NCBI GenBank assembly: GCA_012861695.1
Contig: JAAOOA010000365.1
Location: forward strand, 321,001 to 385,000
Direction: 5' to 3'
Length of the DNA: 64,000 nt
From: Trematomus loennbergii
Lineage: Eukaryota; Chordata; Actinopteri; Perciformes; Nototheniidae
Shown: positions 46,744-64,000 of the stretch, one piece after another
Layout: each line of letters starts with the position of its first letter
Numbering within the stretch: position 1 is the first letter of the stretch
Position numbers and translations under genes: made by a program
The notes under the pieces: generated by a model
The model's database searches: none
What the model saw: the letters and a program-made list of their open reading frames with translations, nothing else
What the model was told of the DNA's origin: nothing

Positions 46744-49700
46744 TGAGAGATATGCTCTATGACAACATTTCAGACGTATATACTGATGGTTTGGGTTTTT
46801 TGAAGCACTAACATTAACACAAATTGCATCCAAATCCAATTCTTGTCCTAAAGAGGATATTTCCCTATATATTTCTGGGAGTTAAGATCGTTATAAATAA
46901 ACAAAACTATTTGTTTGGGACTCAGAATAGGATGTTCTTTCAAATCTGAGGCTTTACAGGCAGACCTTATTCTAAAAGTAAAAGGAGAGAGTGTTTTTGA
47001 CCAATTTTTGAAAGTCAAGAATATACAATATATGTATTATATATAATATATACCTAAAAAGGAGAAGTCCCTTTTATTGGCGCTATCAGTTCTTCTTCCA
47101 AGATGAAACGTTATCCTCATCTATAGCTGAGAGATCGAAATGTGAATGCCCAATGATATCGTTTAAAAAGTACACAAATATTATTTATAAATGATCCCAA
47201 TTAAACCCCATTGTCGCTTTACTTAGTGACGCATTACAGAGTTCTTTTTTTAGGAGTATTTTTGTAAATATTTGAGAGATTATTCAGAGAAATAGACCCA
47301 TGAACATTTGTCTTAAGGGCTTAATTATTTCCTTGACAGTTTCCTGGAAAGAGATATGTAATATGTTTGTAAAAATGTGAATTTCTATATAAGAAATACT
47401 ATAAAAATGGTCTTTAATTTATTATATTTGCCATATAATATATGTTTGCAGTGCACTGACAGGTCTATATTCTTTCCAGGAAACTTCCAAGGAGTGTCTT
47501 TTTATTTATTTTGTTTATTTAAGATGCTCATGTGTATTTTAAGCTGTGAGCATTTCAATAAGAAGATCTCTAATATTTTTCTGTTTGAGCTGAATAAAAT
47601 ATTACTTCTGTTTACTTGTTGTTGTTGTTGACTTTCTATATTTGCTTTATTACTTTGGATGCTTTAACTTGTGTTTATATATATATATTTTTAAAACATC
47701 AAAGTTATCAACCAGATGTACTAAATAAGTTCATTTTTTTAAATTAAATACATGAAAGAAATACATTAAAAACTTTTTCTAGAAAGATAATTGTTTCACA
47801 AATACCCTCACGCTCCTATTGGCTAGCAATATATAATGCCGTGCTTCCATGAGCGTCAAATACCGACGCAGATGGGAATACATTGCAATCAGTTGAAAGC
47901 TATTTGCGTCTGTTTATGAAGCTGAAGGAGCCTAGGAGCGTCCCAACTGCACGCCTCGGGACCCTGACCAAGCGTCGCTCCTGGACGTTTATGGAGTGAG
48001 AGTGTGTTGGTATTTCTGATTCAGAGGGGACATTGGGTGGTCCCCACTGGCCAGTCAAATCCTCTGGAAAAACTCCAGTTCCACATTTTTATTCCACTCC
48101 ATCGCCGATGCGCTTTAGCCACTATTACAACTCTGTGTTGAAGACTGTCTTCACAACACATGGGCAAATACATGCATTTAAACAGATTTGTTCTAGCAGG
48201 CCCCTCCACTATCCAACTGTGGGGACAGCTAATGTCATGTAGCTGTATAAACTATAAATGCTATCCAGCTAAAAACTTTGACCGGAAGGCCGGAGGCCGC
48301 TAGCTGGACGGCCGCTAGCTTGCGCGTATGTAAAAGCTAAACACACTACAAAACTCAACCTAATATCCAGGAATGAAACGATAGAGAGACTGTGCTACAG
48401 TGGAAGAAATAAAAGCAACATTATTTAGTGTTTTAAAGAAATAAACTCCCCTTGGGTTGAGATACTTACTGTAGTCCGGTGTCAGATCAAATTAATGAAA
48501 GTGAGGTGATTGTGGGTAAGAAGCGTACGTGACGTCACATTGCCGTCAAGTGCGACGTAACGTTGCCGTGGTAACGACAGAATCTTCTTCTGGTTCATTG
48601 TTGTTATCATAAAAAGCATTTGAAATACAGTCAGTAACCATCGTCATTCCGATGTGGGGGGAGTGGTTTTCACCATCATTATCATCATTATTTATTTTTA
48701 AATGACTAATATTAGCCTACAATAAGGGGGACATGATCAAATAGGAATATAATTGTCTTTTAAATAACGTAAACTAAAGGGAACAATCTATTTGACACAG
48801 CTGAAGCTCTGGCCTTCCTTAAAAACTAATTTCATAAAAATCACAGTTGTATTACAAACAATGCACTGTTTTTAGAGAACATAAGTTCGTAACTAATGCA
48901 CCATAATACATTCTGACGAAAAATAAAAATGATTATGAAAAATAATAAAATAAAAGAAGCCTCCCGTGAGTTACTACAGGCTATAAAGTAGATTTTAAAA
49001 ACGTTTTATAGAGTAGAAAGCTCACTGCGGGATGTTGTAGAAATGTGTGTGTCCACCACGACAAAGGAGCCTCATTCACTTTACATTGGGGTTGTTTCCG
49101 TGATGCAGACACGTAAATGTAGCAGAGTCCGTGACTCCACCACGTAATGCGGTGTTAAGGAGTCGTGGTCATTTCACGTATTCTGGTGAGACCAGGTTGC
49201 CTTTATAGCCCAACATTAGCCACCTTTAGCTTAGCGGTGGTGACGTGAAGTCATGTGACCGTGCTGTAGTTCCTTTATAGCCCAACATTAGCTTTTTACT
49301 TCAGAAATCCTAAAGTGGTGTTAATATGTGGAGATTATTCTGCTGAACTAAACGTGTAAGAATCATAAACGTTTGTTTGACACAGAGATTACTTCAATAC
49401 TAACCTGTTATAACTAAAGCCTTGAGGTTTAGTTATAACACAAACAAAGCAAACACATCATTTTCCAACCAGGAGAAACACTTTTGAAATCAGCTCACTC
49501 TCAGAGTTTCATGGATTATTAAAGAAGTTTTATTATTTTTTTTGGGTACATAGCAAATGACAGCATTTATTACAGTGATGTTGAACATCGTCATGATTTC
49601 TGGAGGATTCTGCTGTGTTCAGAATTTAAGACGATTTGCTTCATCGTAATCTCATGGAACCAAATTGGTCAAAACTCTTAATTTCTTCAAGTAGAATTTG

Positions 49701-50888
49701 TGATGCAAAAATCATCAAGAAATCAAGAAAAATCTTCAACAAAAAAATGTGTTAAAAAAAGCAACATTCTTCATAACAAAATCAAGAAAATTACGAAAAT
49801 GGTCAATATTTTTCTAAAATCGAAAACAAAATTCTTATGAAAAATACCAAGTCTCAACAAAATCAAAATCAATCAAAATTCTTATGAAGCAAAAACATTT
49901 CTCGGTTCCAAAATCACAACACTTGTTTACGGACAATGTTAACATTTTAAGTACGAAATAATTAGTCTCCTGAATTTGGGAAAATCCTAAATCACAAAAA
50001 TAATCTGAGTTCTTTGAAAAAAGTGAAATTCTAAAGAAATTAAAATGTTTCATAAAAGTCCAAAAAGTAATGATTACATATTATTGATCATCTTGTGAAA
50101 TAAGTACAATCCTCAATAATACAAAAACAAGCACATTTCTTGATCACATAACAAAGCACATTACCTTTTAAAAAGAAAACTTCTACAAAATTATGTACAT
50201 TTTTAATTACAACATGTTAGTATTTAATATCTTATGAATTTGGGAATGCTCTCCAATAGGTGGAGTTCTTAAAAACAGCTAAATTACTACAAAATACAGA
50301 CAAATACCATCAAAAATGTAATTAAAATTCATATAAAGTAAGAAAAATACTGAATGATTGAAAATGATTACAAAACTGAGCTCAGTACACGTGAAATAAG
50401 AAAATTAAAGAAAAGTTAAAATCTTATACATTTTGGCAAATTACAAATATAATCGGATTTCTCTTTTTTTTACAAACAATCTCTTCAGACCAAAATCAAG
50501 CTGAATTCTTCTGAAATAACATTTTTCAATATAAAATCAGCATTGTTATGAAATAAGAAGTGTATGGATTATTTACTTCTGTTCAATTCCTATTTGTATA
50601 TTGTTCAGCTAAATCTGGTCCTGCTGCTAAAATGACCCATGTGACCCACAAGGGGATCAAATATCCCATCTCGCTGATCAATGAATTGTTGTGAAAAACG
50701 TAACATTTTATAAACTGTACTTTTTCTTATTTGTTGATATAAAAATATAAAAAAACGTTGTTGTGCTCGAGGTCTACAAATCCAACACTAGGTGGCGCTG
50801 TAACGCGTTGCTCCTGTTATCTCAGGAATCACTACATTAGATTCAAACACTGGGTATTGTAACACTGTTTTTAGAGGATATTTGAACA

Positions 50889-51265
50889 TTAAAGGTAGGG
50901 TAGGTAATTTTGGAGAAACCAGCTCGAGTCGCTAGAATTTGAAAATACACAGCCGGAAACAATCTGCCACTTCCTTACAGAGCCCCTCCTCCAACACACA
51001 CGAACGCGCACATGACCAATGAGGGCACGAGATAAGTTTGTGCACAGATGGAAGGCTGACAGGCAGGTAGGCCATCCAGTTATTTTAGCCGGGCGATTGG
51101 TCGTGCTTTTTACAGTACTACGGCTTCCACAGATGACTTTTTTTATGGATTTTTTGTCAAAGCACTTAAGATATTATTGCTATCGGGATGTTAAGAGCAT
51201 TCCATGGAATATAACAAAAAGTGTATCTCGAGCCGGTTTCTCAAACTTACCTACCCCACCTTTAA
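50889..51265. mobile_element. TTAA-flanked MITE, AGGTGGGG family, copy 2 (shorter)
   Basis: Same ends and interior as 31108-31731 with about 240 internal bases absent; TTAA on both sides, with different outer flanks. Confidence 0.85.
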
Positions 51266-51557
51266 TATATGGCATTCATTGGCCAACTTAGTTCCTGAGC
51301 GGCCTGGGTTGGTGTGTCTGTGGTTTCAAACTGCACCGACTGCATTGACTTTTCTAAATAAAACTAACTTGTGATGTTTTTTAAAGATCTTCATCTTCAG
51401 TGGGAACCAATGGGCTTGGAGCTGACAGGAAGTCAGGAAACATGAGGCACTCACACATTGCTGGTGACTTTCAGAGTGAAAGCTATATTTTCTAACGTTG
51501 GTTAAAAGCTATAAGAGCTGATAAACCCATGTGTGTGAGAGGAGCTCCTTGGAGCTG

Positions 51558-56825
<5,268 letters not shown>

Positions 56826-58592
56826 CTGGAGAGAAACAAGAGAGTCGTGTCCTTCATTGATATTAGCATATTTTAATAATGAATCATTTATTCTATTAAT
56901 ACTTCCGAGTGATAATCAGATCATTAACTCCAGCTCTCTATAAACCAGTGGTGGGAAGTAATAAAGTACATATACTCAAGTACTGTAAGTACAGGTTTGA
57001 ATGACTTTACTGGAGTATATGGTTTTATAATACTTGTTAGAGCCAGTATTTAGCTTTGATAAGAAAGGCCTAATTGTGACGTCTGTAGTCAACGCACTAT
57101 AAAGGACTACATTTCCCACGGCGCCTGTGCTAAAGCCACAGTGATGGGCAACCTGTTGAGAGACGCCGTCGAGGAACAGTTGTTAACCGTACACGTACAC
57201 GTACATACAAATGGTACAAGTACCCTTTAAGTTATGAAGTTATAAGCATTATCAAGAAAGAAAGAATACCTAAGTTGTTTGTTCTTTTATTTGAGTTTGG
57301 CCTATTTCTTTTGAATATTGTAAAGGCCTATTTTCTTTGTTGCATGTGCAAAAGTTTGTTATTTTATTTTGAGCAAACACATCATCTAACCATCGGAGGC
57401 CAAGCAACACTTCAAACTGTGAGTCCTTTAAAGCAACGAGTTAGAACTGTCTGTGTAGAGCAGGGGTGGGGAACCTTTTTCCTCTCAAGGGCCATTTCCA
57501 TGTTTTTTTTGATACCGTGGGTTATTTACAAAGAAACACCTAAATATAGCCTACTTGTTGTTATTGTGCTTCTGTCTTTCTGTGTCTTCTCATCTGTAAA
57601 CTCCCTCAACGCGCCGCTCGCTCTCTTTTCTTGATCGCCCTCTCACGGGTGAACAGTTCACTGTCCCGCTTCATTGTAGGATTTCTGCCATGTACCACTT
57701 TAGTTTGACCATCTCTGTTATTAAGTTATGGAATACTACATTGAATTGTCCCCATTCTTTCTTTAATAGTTAGTAACATTAGATATTTTAATGAGATATG
57801 GACCGCAAAACTAAAAATGTCCCTGGTTTTCATTTTAAAATCAAGTCACCGAATGCAAGTATAGTCGCCTTAGCTTATTTTGTTATGAGATGTGAATTAC
57901 TGTTCAATTTAGTTGATGTAATAATCGTTTGGTTTCTTTTACATTAAAAACAAGTTACAATTTTCAAAAGGTCTTATGTTTTTTTCCGGGGGGAGGCCCT
58001 TTTTCCAGTTTAGAGCAATAGCCCCTCCAAATGTCTGTGCACGTCCCTGCCTGGAAGTAGAACAAGTCATTCAAGTTCTCCACCTTTACCAGCTGCTAAA
58101 TTCAAAGTGATGTTCACATGAATGGATCATTGATTAGAATCCAGACTATAATATATCATTATGAAAATAGTCGTACTATGAGTCATATTAATGATGGTAC
58201 TTTAAGCATTATTTGATCCTAATACTTTGACCTAAGTACATTTACATACCAGACTTGTTCTTGTTACAGTATTTCTACACTGTGGTATCACTTCTTTGAA
58301 TCAAGTATAACATCTCCCCCACATCTATAAACTAATAGGACCTGAAACATGAAACATATGATTAAGTAGAGCTAAAAAACATTTCAATCAGAAAGCTAAA
58401 CGTAGAGATTAGTAGCATGTTTATGTGTGGCTCTGTCATTTGAACCCTTTGGTGAACATGTGCAATATGGGTCCGTGTACGTGTGTGTTTCTCTTTTAAC
58501 ACAAGAAACTAAATCCCCCAAAAATCCCATAAAGATTTTCAACAAAAACTGAAAAAAGGAACACAAAAGCCTTTTTTCTGATTTTGTTGTTT

Positions 58593-59764
58593 GTGCAGGT
58601 AAATAAAAAGAATACTGTTGAGCTTGACACATTTTGCCTAAGTACACTGCACACAGATAAGAAAGACAAATAATGGCCCTGCCACAGACTGCACTAGCGA
58701 ATACATTCGGGGGGCTGGTACCCCTGGTCCAGGGACGGGGTTTGTGATCTCATCTAGTGGGGAAAGCCCTACTGGGTGCCAATATGGCCAAGCAAGGATA
58801 CCTTCGTGAAGAGAGACTGGAGCCTTTGGAGTGGGGACCTTATGTTCCCGGTGAATGTGTAATTGGTAGAGTTGTTACTGCCATGGTAAGATGGCACGGC
58901 TCCCTAATGGGCCGACTTTGAATCCTCCACTGGATTGCCTGGTCTCGGAAAGAGAGGGAGGCAAAGTGTTACTGTGCAGAGACTGCTCTTTGGAGCATCA
59001 GCCGAGGCTGAGAGTTGGCACTTGGCCACCTCAGGATAAGGCAGCATATCTAGCTGTCATTGCACGTGAGATGGGGAGAAATGAAGGACCTGCGAGTCCC
59101 ATCTGGGACTTTTTCTGTTCAGAGAGTCTGCTAGTTCAATATAGGATCCAATGCATTCTGTTTTTGGTCAAATGAAGAAGACATTTGTGAATGATTTACG
59201 GCTAAAAATGTTCTTTGCTTTCAATAAAGCTAAGTGGGGACTTTTGGCTTTTCTTATTATTCTAGCTGTGGCGATAGTTTTAGGTGTTTAGTTCAGATTT
59301 GGACTGCTTCAACAAGCACTACTGTACATCACAACATTATTTTAGTTCCTGATCAAATTCACCTTTAAGATGATTTGGCTGGCCCTTAAACTGCTAAGGC
59401 TAATCTTAAAATGTACATGTTTCTTTTTGGGTCATGGGTTAACAAAACAAGGGAGTTAAACAAAGGAAGACATTTAGGGAGGGAGAGTCCTGTTGTTCAG
59501 GGGAAATGGAGAGGTTGGCTTCGGTAGATCAACATGATTCCTCCTCTCCAACTTTGCTAAAAACCTTTATCCATAAAAGCTGCTTAAGAAAACAATTATA
59601 AAGAAAATGTTCCAAACTGCTGAGAGGGAGATTTCTCCTCTTTTGCCTCTCCTCCTTGCTGCAGGCTAAGCACCGGATGTTGATGTGGTTTGACATGCAG
59701 CTCCGAGATAGAGATCAGCACCCCCGCCTTTACATACTCTCACTACTCTCTGGACCTGAGACAG
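58593..59764. mobile_element. Retroelement segment, copy A (uninterrupted)
   Basis: 58593-58830 and 59307-59764 are near-identical to 61490-61726 and 62818-63277. Between them (58831-59306) lies sequence absent from copy B. This holds an open frame at 58891-59175 and then a very short one at 59173-59292 that encodes a basic start and one strongly hydrophobic segment. Neither is recognised; a membrane leader of a retroviral envelope is possible but speculative. Not clearly an LTR: no matching target duplication was found. Confidence 0.55.
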
Positions 59765-60719
59765 TGACAGTACGTAATGGAGAGACAGAGCTTTACCTCT
59801 GAGAATGCTTCATCCCAGTCAATACAAGAGATCCTGATTGGAATCATTTGGACTATTTTTTTATTTAGTTTTGATTACCCCAAAGTCGTTAAAGAATGGG
59901 GGATTTGTGACTTTGATCTTAGCTTAGCCCCATTTTACTTATTAGAAACTGGCAAAATGGCCTTATCAATCGGCCAACGCTGAGTTGTTTATTGATTTAT
60001 CCATTTGTAGCAGAAAGAAGAGTTCAGTTGTGTTATTAGTTTCTTCCTATCAGGGAGCAGTTCAATAAGTAGAATAATGTTAGAAGGTTTTTAACTGCTA
60101 AAAGTCATTAGAATAGGTTTGCTCACTTTGGAGATTGTGACCAACTCCTTTTGTAGTATCTGGTGTTTATCCAACTCCTGGTTGGTAGAAATGAATTTAA
60201 AACCAAGTAGATGTAACAATATCTTTAAGAAAATGTGTGATATTTACTATTGCAATGTTTCAGTCCCTTTATAGACGTTCTGTTGAGTGGTTGGTTGGTG
60301 ATGGACGCTTATATCAGAGAGAAGATTTATCTGATCATTTGTTGCCAGCATCTAGGACGGGTCTCTCACTGAGACTCCGCGGGGATAACAGGGAACCACC
60401 TCGCTGGTATGTTACAGAACATTTCCAAGATTATTTTGACATTAGTCCAGGGAGCTTGGGGAAGGGTCTACCTGTCCTCCTCCGGCTAAGAAGTCTAGGA
60501 CTTCTGTGCCACCAAACTAATCTTTTACAGCAGCTGACCAGACGGGCCACAGATGAGAGAAGGCCCCAGAAATGCTGTGGACCTGACCTGCCGACATTGT
60601 GCCGTTAAAAGTGCAGAGTATCTAGATTTATTTTAACATCATGTTACTATACATTTTTGACTACTTATGCTAATGCTTAAGCCATTTAGCTTTGTGTTGT
60701 TTAAACACACTTATATACT
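59765..60719. other. Unassigned part of the retroelement region
   Basis: Contains open frames at 59777-59983 and 60237-60608 (123 codons) on the plus strand. Neither has a motif I recognise. Position next to the integrase remnant suggests decayed retroelement coding sequence; this is inference. Confidence 0.3.
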
Positions 60720-61490
60720 CAGCTCCTGAAAAAGGGATACAAGCTAAGAGATAAGGAACAAGGTTTTCTTAGAGAGAAAGTGAGGGTTAGGAAACCCGAT
60801 AGAGGAAACAGGGAGGTTGATAAGTTAGCAAGGGAGCGGCCAGCTAGCCTGGGGTCTTTGCGTCTTATTATACCTGGGGAATGGAAGGAAGGAGAGAGAG
60901 TGAGAGTTCCACCGCCCGACCACCTTAACGTATTAGGAAATACACAAGACTTAGCTCATGTAGGGCAGATAGAGTGGCCATGTGTATGAAAAGCCAAAGG
61001 ATTGATATACCTGAGGCAAGGGAGACAGTGATACACTTTAGGAAAAGTTGTCTCGAGTGTGCGCGTTCAGGAGTATTCGAAAGACGGAAACTCACCCGCG
61101 TCACATTATCACACACACCCAATAGACACTTCAGTGCTGATGTGGCGGGGCCCCTGTCAACTAGAACTATTTTAAGAAATAAGTACTTCCTTATTTGTGC
61201 AGACAATGGCTCAAGTGCTAAGAGAGTTTATCCCCTGAGAGTTGCAACGGGGAAGACTTTTTCTACAAGATTGGCAGAACTGTTAATTCAATTTCCAGAT
61301 ATTGAATCATTAAGAATAGATCATGGAAAACATTTTAAGAACTTTGATGTTCAAGATTTGTTAGAATCACGCGGTGTCACACAAATCTAGTCGTCTCTTA
61401 TAAACCTGAAACTAATGGTGTTGCTGAAAAAGCGCTTAGAAATTAAATGGATTATTATTATTATGAAAACTGAGGGAGAAGACACCGTAG
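60720..61490 (+). pseudogene. Broken retroviral/LTR-retrotransposon integrase remnant
   Basis: Open frames at 60780-60989 and 60974-61390 are in different frames. The second has a CxxC zinc-binding pair (CLECA), then a catalytic-core pattern: an Asp in a DVAGP context and a second Asp in an IDHGKHF context, as in DDE integrases. The expected third acidic residue lies after a further break, downstream of 61390. No reverse transcriptase, protease or gag was recognised here. The element is inactive as it stands. Family cannot be assigned confidently. Confidence 0.65.
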
Positions 61491-63277
61491 TGCAGGTAAA
61501 TAAAAAGAATACTGTTGAGCTTGACACATTTGCCTAAGTACACTGCACACAGATAAGAAAGACAAATAATGGCCCTGCCACAGACTGCACTAGCGAATAC
61601 ATTCGGGGGGCTGGTAACCCTGGTCCAGGGACGGGGTTTGTGATCTCATCTAGTGGGGAAAGCCCTACTGGGTGCCAATATGGCCAAGCAAGGATACCTT
61701 CGTGAAGAGAGACTGGAGCCTTTGGACTTCAGTGTTAGTATTATTAGATCTCAGTGCTGCGTTTGACACTGTTGACCACAACATATTACTAGACCGACTA
61801 GAAAACTGGGTGGGACTTTCGGCAACAGTTCTAAATTGGTTTGAGTCCTACTTAAAGGACTGAAAAAACGTTGTTTCTATAGGTAAATACACATCTGAGT
61901 TGACAAATATGACATGTGGGGTACCTCAAGGCTCCATCTTGGGGCCTCTTCTCTTTAACGTCTACATGCTACCACTGGCTCAGATAATGAAAAACAACAA
62001 AATAAGTTACCATAGCTATGCGGATGACACACAAATTTACGTAACAATTTCACCAGGAGATTATGCTCCAATTCAAACACTGAGTAAGTGCATTGAACAC
62101 CTAAAGAACATATCTAGGATTAAAAGACTAATGTCACAGCAGGATTTGGAAAAACTTGTCCATGCTTTTCTCTTCAGTAGACTGGACTACTGCAATGGTG
62201 TCTTTACAGGTCTCACTAAAAACATCTATTAGAAAGCTGCAGCTGATTCAGAACGCCGCTGCTCGAGTCCTCACTAACACTAAGAAAGTGGATCACATCA
62301 CTCCTGTTCTGAAGTCTTTACACTGGCTTCCTGTGTGTCAAAGAATAGATTTCAAAATATTGTTGCTGGTTTATAAAGCTTTGAATGGTTTAGGCCCAAA
62401 ATACATGTCTGACCTCCTGCTAAATTATGAACCATCCAGAACTCTCAGGTCTTCAGGGACTGGTCAGCTTTCTGTCCCCAGAGTCAGAACTAAACATGGA
62501 GAAGCAGCATTCAGTTATTATGCTCCAAATATCTGGAACAAACTCCCAGAAACCTGCAGGTCCGCTGCAACTCTTACTACTTTTAAATCCAGGCTGAAGA
62601 CTTTTCTTTTTGTCGCTGCTTTTAATTGAACTATTCACATCTTAAACTGCAATGTAACTTTTATCCATGTATTTTTTCTTTTAATGTTTCTTTTATTATC
62701 TTTTCTTTTTAATGACTGATTTTAAATGCCATTTTCTTAATGTCTTCCATTTTTGTAAAGCACTTTGAATTGCCTTGTGTTGAAAGGTGCTATATAAATA
62801 AACTTGCCTTGCCTTGCCTTCAACAAGCACTACTGTACATCACAACATTATTTTAGTTCCTGATCAAATTCACCTTTAAGATGATTTGGCTGGCCCTTAA
62901 ACTGCTAAGGCTAATCTTAAAATGTACATGTTTCTTTTTGGGTCATGGGTTAACAAAACAAGGGAGTTAAACAAAGGAAGACATGTAGGGAGGGAGAGTC
63001 CTGTTGTTCAGGGGGAAATGGAGAGGTTGGCTTCGGTAGATCAACATGATTCCTCCTCTCCCAACTTTGCTAAAAACCTTTATCCATAAAAGCTGCTTAA
63101 GAAAACAATTATAAAGAAAATGTTCAAAACTGCTGAGAGGGAGATTTCTCCTCTTTTGCCTCTCCTCCTTGCTGCAGGCTAAGCACCGGATGTTGATGTG
63201 GTTTGACATGCAGCTCCGAGATAGAGATCAGCACCCCCGCCTTTACATACTCTCACTACTCTCTGGACCTGAGACAG
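61490..63277. mobile_element. Retroelement segment, copy B, interrupted by a LINE
   Basis: Same ends as copy A, but the 476 bases corresponding to 58831-59306 are replaced by a LINE fragment at about 61727-62817. After 63277 the sequence continues with an open frame to 63454, then an LTR-like region, whereas copy A diverges at its own end. Confidence 0.7.
61727..62817 (+). mobile_element. 5'-truncated LINE (CR1/L2/Rex-like), internally deleted
   Basis: Encodes reverse-transcriptase blocks in order: [34 protein letters not shown] (the catalytic YADD), then the conserved C-terminal part ([41 protein letters not shown]). A TGA at 61861-61863 interrupts the first part. Around 62100-62115 roughly a hundred codons are missing, joining the region after YADD directly to the C-terminal part. 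The 3' end is AATAAA followed by repeats of CTTGC, a typical non-LTR tail. Non-functional. Confidence 0.85.
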
Positions 63278-63516
63278 GCGGCCTACGCAAAGGACTTGAA
63301 CCAACTTCAAGTTTGCATATTTGAAATGAAATGCTTAAAGAAAAAACTTGATTCTAAACATGACATTGACAACGTGTTCTGCTTTCATGAAAAATGTTCA
63401 TATTCCCTCTCGTTAAAATTGCATATTATTACTATCAGTCTTTATTTGTTTTAATTTTAACTTTACATTTTTTGTTGATTTTGAACAATTGTTGATTAAG
63501 TAAAAGTTGAACATAT

Positions 63517-63880
63517 GTGACCTCCTTCTCCCTCAAAGATAGAAAAGGGGAAACCACCTGATGCAGAGAGGGAGGAGGCAAGAGACTAAAAGATGATGTG
63601 TGAAGAGACAAGGGGAGTTTTTGAGGCTGTTTGAGGCTTGAGAGCTTGAGGGTCTTGGCTCTTGGGCTTGGGCTCTTTTAGAAGGCTTTTTTAGGACATT
63701 TGACTTGTGATCCTGTTGCTTTTGTATTTTGACTTGGTGTCTTTTGTTATTTTTTGGATTCTTGTAAATCCGCTATTTTTGTTAAAACCTCAATAAAACC
63801 GGTTTGTACTTTGTACATTTCGACCCAACTCCTGGTCTCTCTGGTGGTCTCTGAAGGTATCTGCTTGGTCTTAGAGTGAG
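63517..63880 (+). repeat. LTR-like 3' end of the retroelement
   Basis: Begins with TG after a decayed open frame. It contains a purine-rich run near 63540, T/G-rich U3-like sequence, AATAAA at about 63792, and a C/T-rich stretch after it, the usual U3-R-U5 order. No second LTR was found in the window, so this is a proposal. Confidence 0.35.
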
Positions 63881-64000
63881 GTAAGAACACCCTTCCTTGG
63901 AAAAGGCTGACATTAGTTGATGATTTGGATTTTAAATTGTTTAAGGGGAATAGAAACTCTGCTAAGGTTAAACTATAGTTTCACATTGGTTACTGTGGTT

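Larger units (their letters stand above)
44985..50888. other. Region downstream of MDM2, no gene seen
   Basis: Apart from the presumptive MDM2 3' UTR, the SINE and a repeat fragment at 47725-47830, this is A/T-rich DNA. 49640-50570 is a degenerate A-rich stretch with irregularly recurring AAAATCAAGAAAAT-like words. Short open frames here look random. Confidence 0.6.

Noticed and set aside
57275..57634. 119-codon plus-strand frame
   Set aside because: No recognisable domain, crosses the start of a hAT-like repeat, and has low-complexity hydrophobic composition.
58593..59764. 5' LTR of the retroelement
   Set aside because: Although duplicated at 61490-63277, it contains open frames and lacks convincing TG/CA ends, a primer site or a target duplication; described instead as a duplicated internal segment.

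Overview
This is teleost (ray-finned fish) nuclear DNA. Genes are split into many short exons with GT/AG boundaries and large repeat-filled introns. There are long (GT)n/(CA)n, (GA)n and minisatellite arrays, many short inverted-repeat transposons (MITEs), a tRNA-derived SINE, a fish-type LINE and retroelement debris. The linked genes SLC35E3, NUP107 and MDM2 occur in the same neighbourhood on human 12q15, so the window looks like that conserved block. The species cannot be fixed from sequence alone.

Layout. (1) 0.6-8.8 kb, minus strand: SLC35E3, a multi-spanning nucleotide-sugar/triose-phosphate-type transporter with seven coding exons and a predicted non-coding first exon. (2) 9.66-30.7 kb, plus strand, head-to-head with SLC35E3: NUP107, a scaffold nucleoporin of the Y complex, 27 exons from start to stop. 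(3) 32.3-45 kb, plus strand: MDM2, the p53 E3 ubiquitin ligase. A probable constitutive first exon lies near 32.4 kb. A p53-responsive internal promoter (two adjacent p53 half-sites plus a TATA box) lies near 36.2 kb. The coding exons run from 38.65 to 44.98 kb. (4) 45-51.5 kb: no gene seen; degenerate repeats, a SINE and a MITE. (5) 51.6-56.8 kb, minus strand: a 5'-incomplete SRCR/Ig transmembrane receptor gene (CD163/M130- or DMBT1-like), with a recently duplicated SRCR exon block. (6) 58.6-63.9 kb: a broken retrovirus-like element (integrase remnant, a duplicated 1.1-kb segment, an LTR-like 3' end) with a LINE inserted in one copy of the duplicated segment.

Two cross-cutting observations matter most. 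First, many exons of SLC35E3, NUP107, MDM2 and the SRCR gene carry 1-base gains or losses, nearly all in short homopolymers, while splice sites and the surrounding codons are intact. This looks like consensus error of a long-read assembly rather than gene death, and automatic annotation will break these genes. Second, several tandem arrays begin at, or contain copies of, a splice donor (SLC35E3 exon 4, NUP107 exons 7, 10 and 13, SRCR transmembrane exon). Several acceptors use a pure (GT)n tract in place of a polypyrimidine tract. The NUP107 exon 13 case creates three in-frame donors 21 nt apart. Gene functions below rest on recognised protein families; exon edges were read by eye and were not tested against transcripts.
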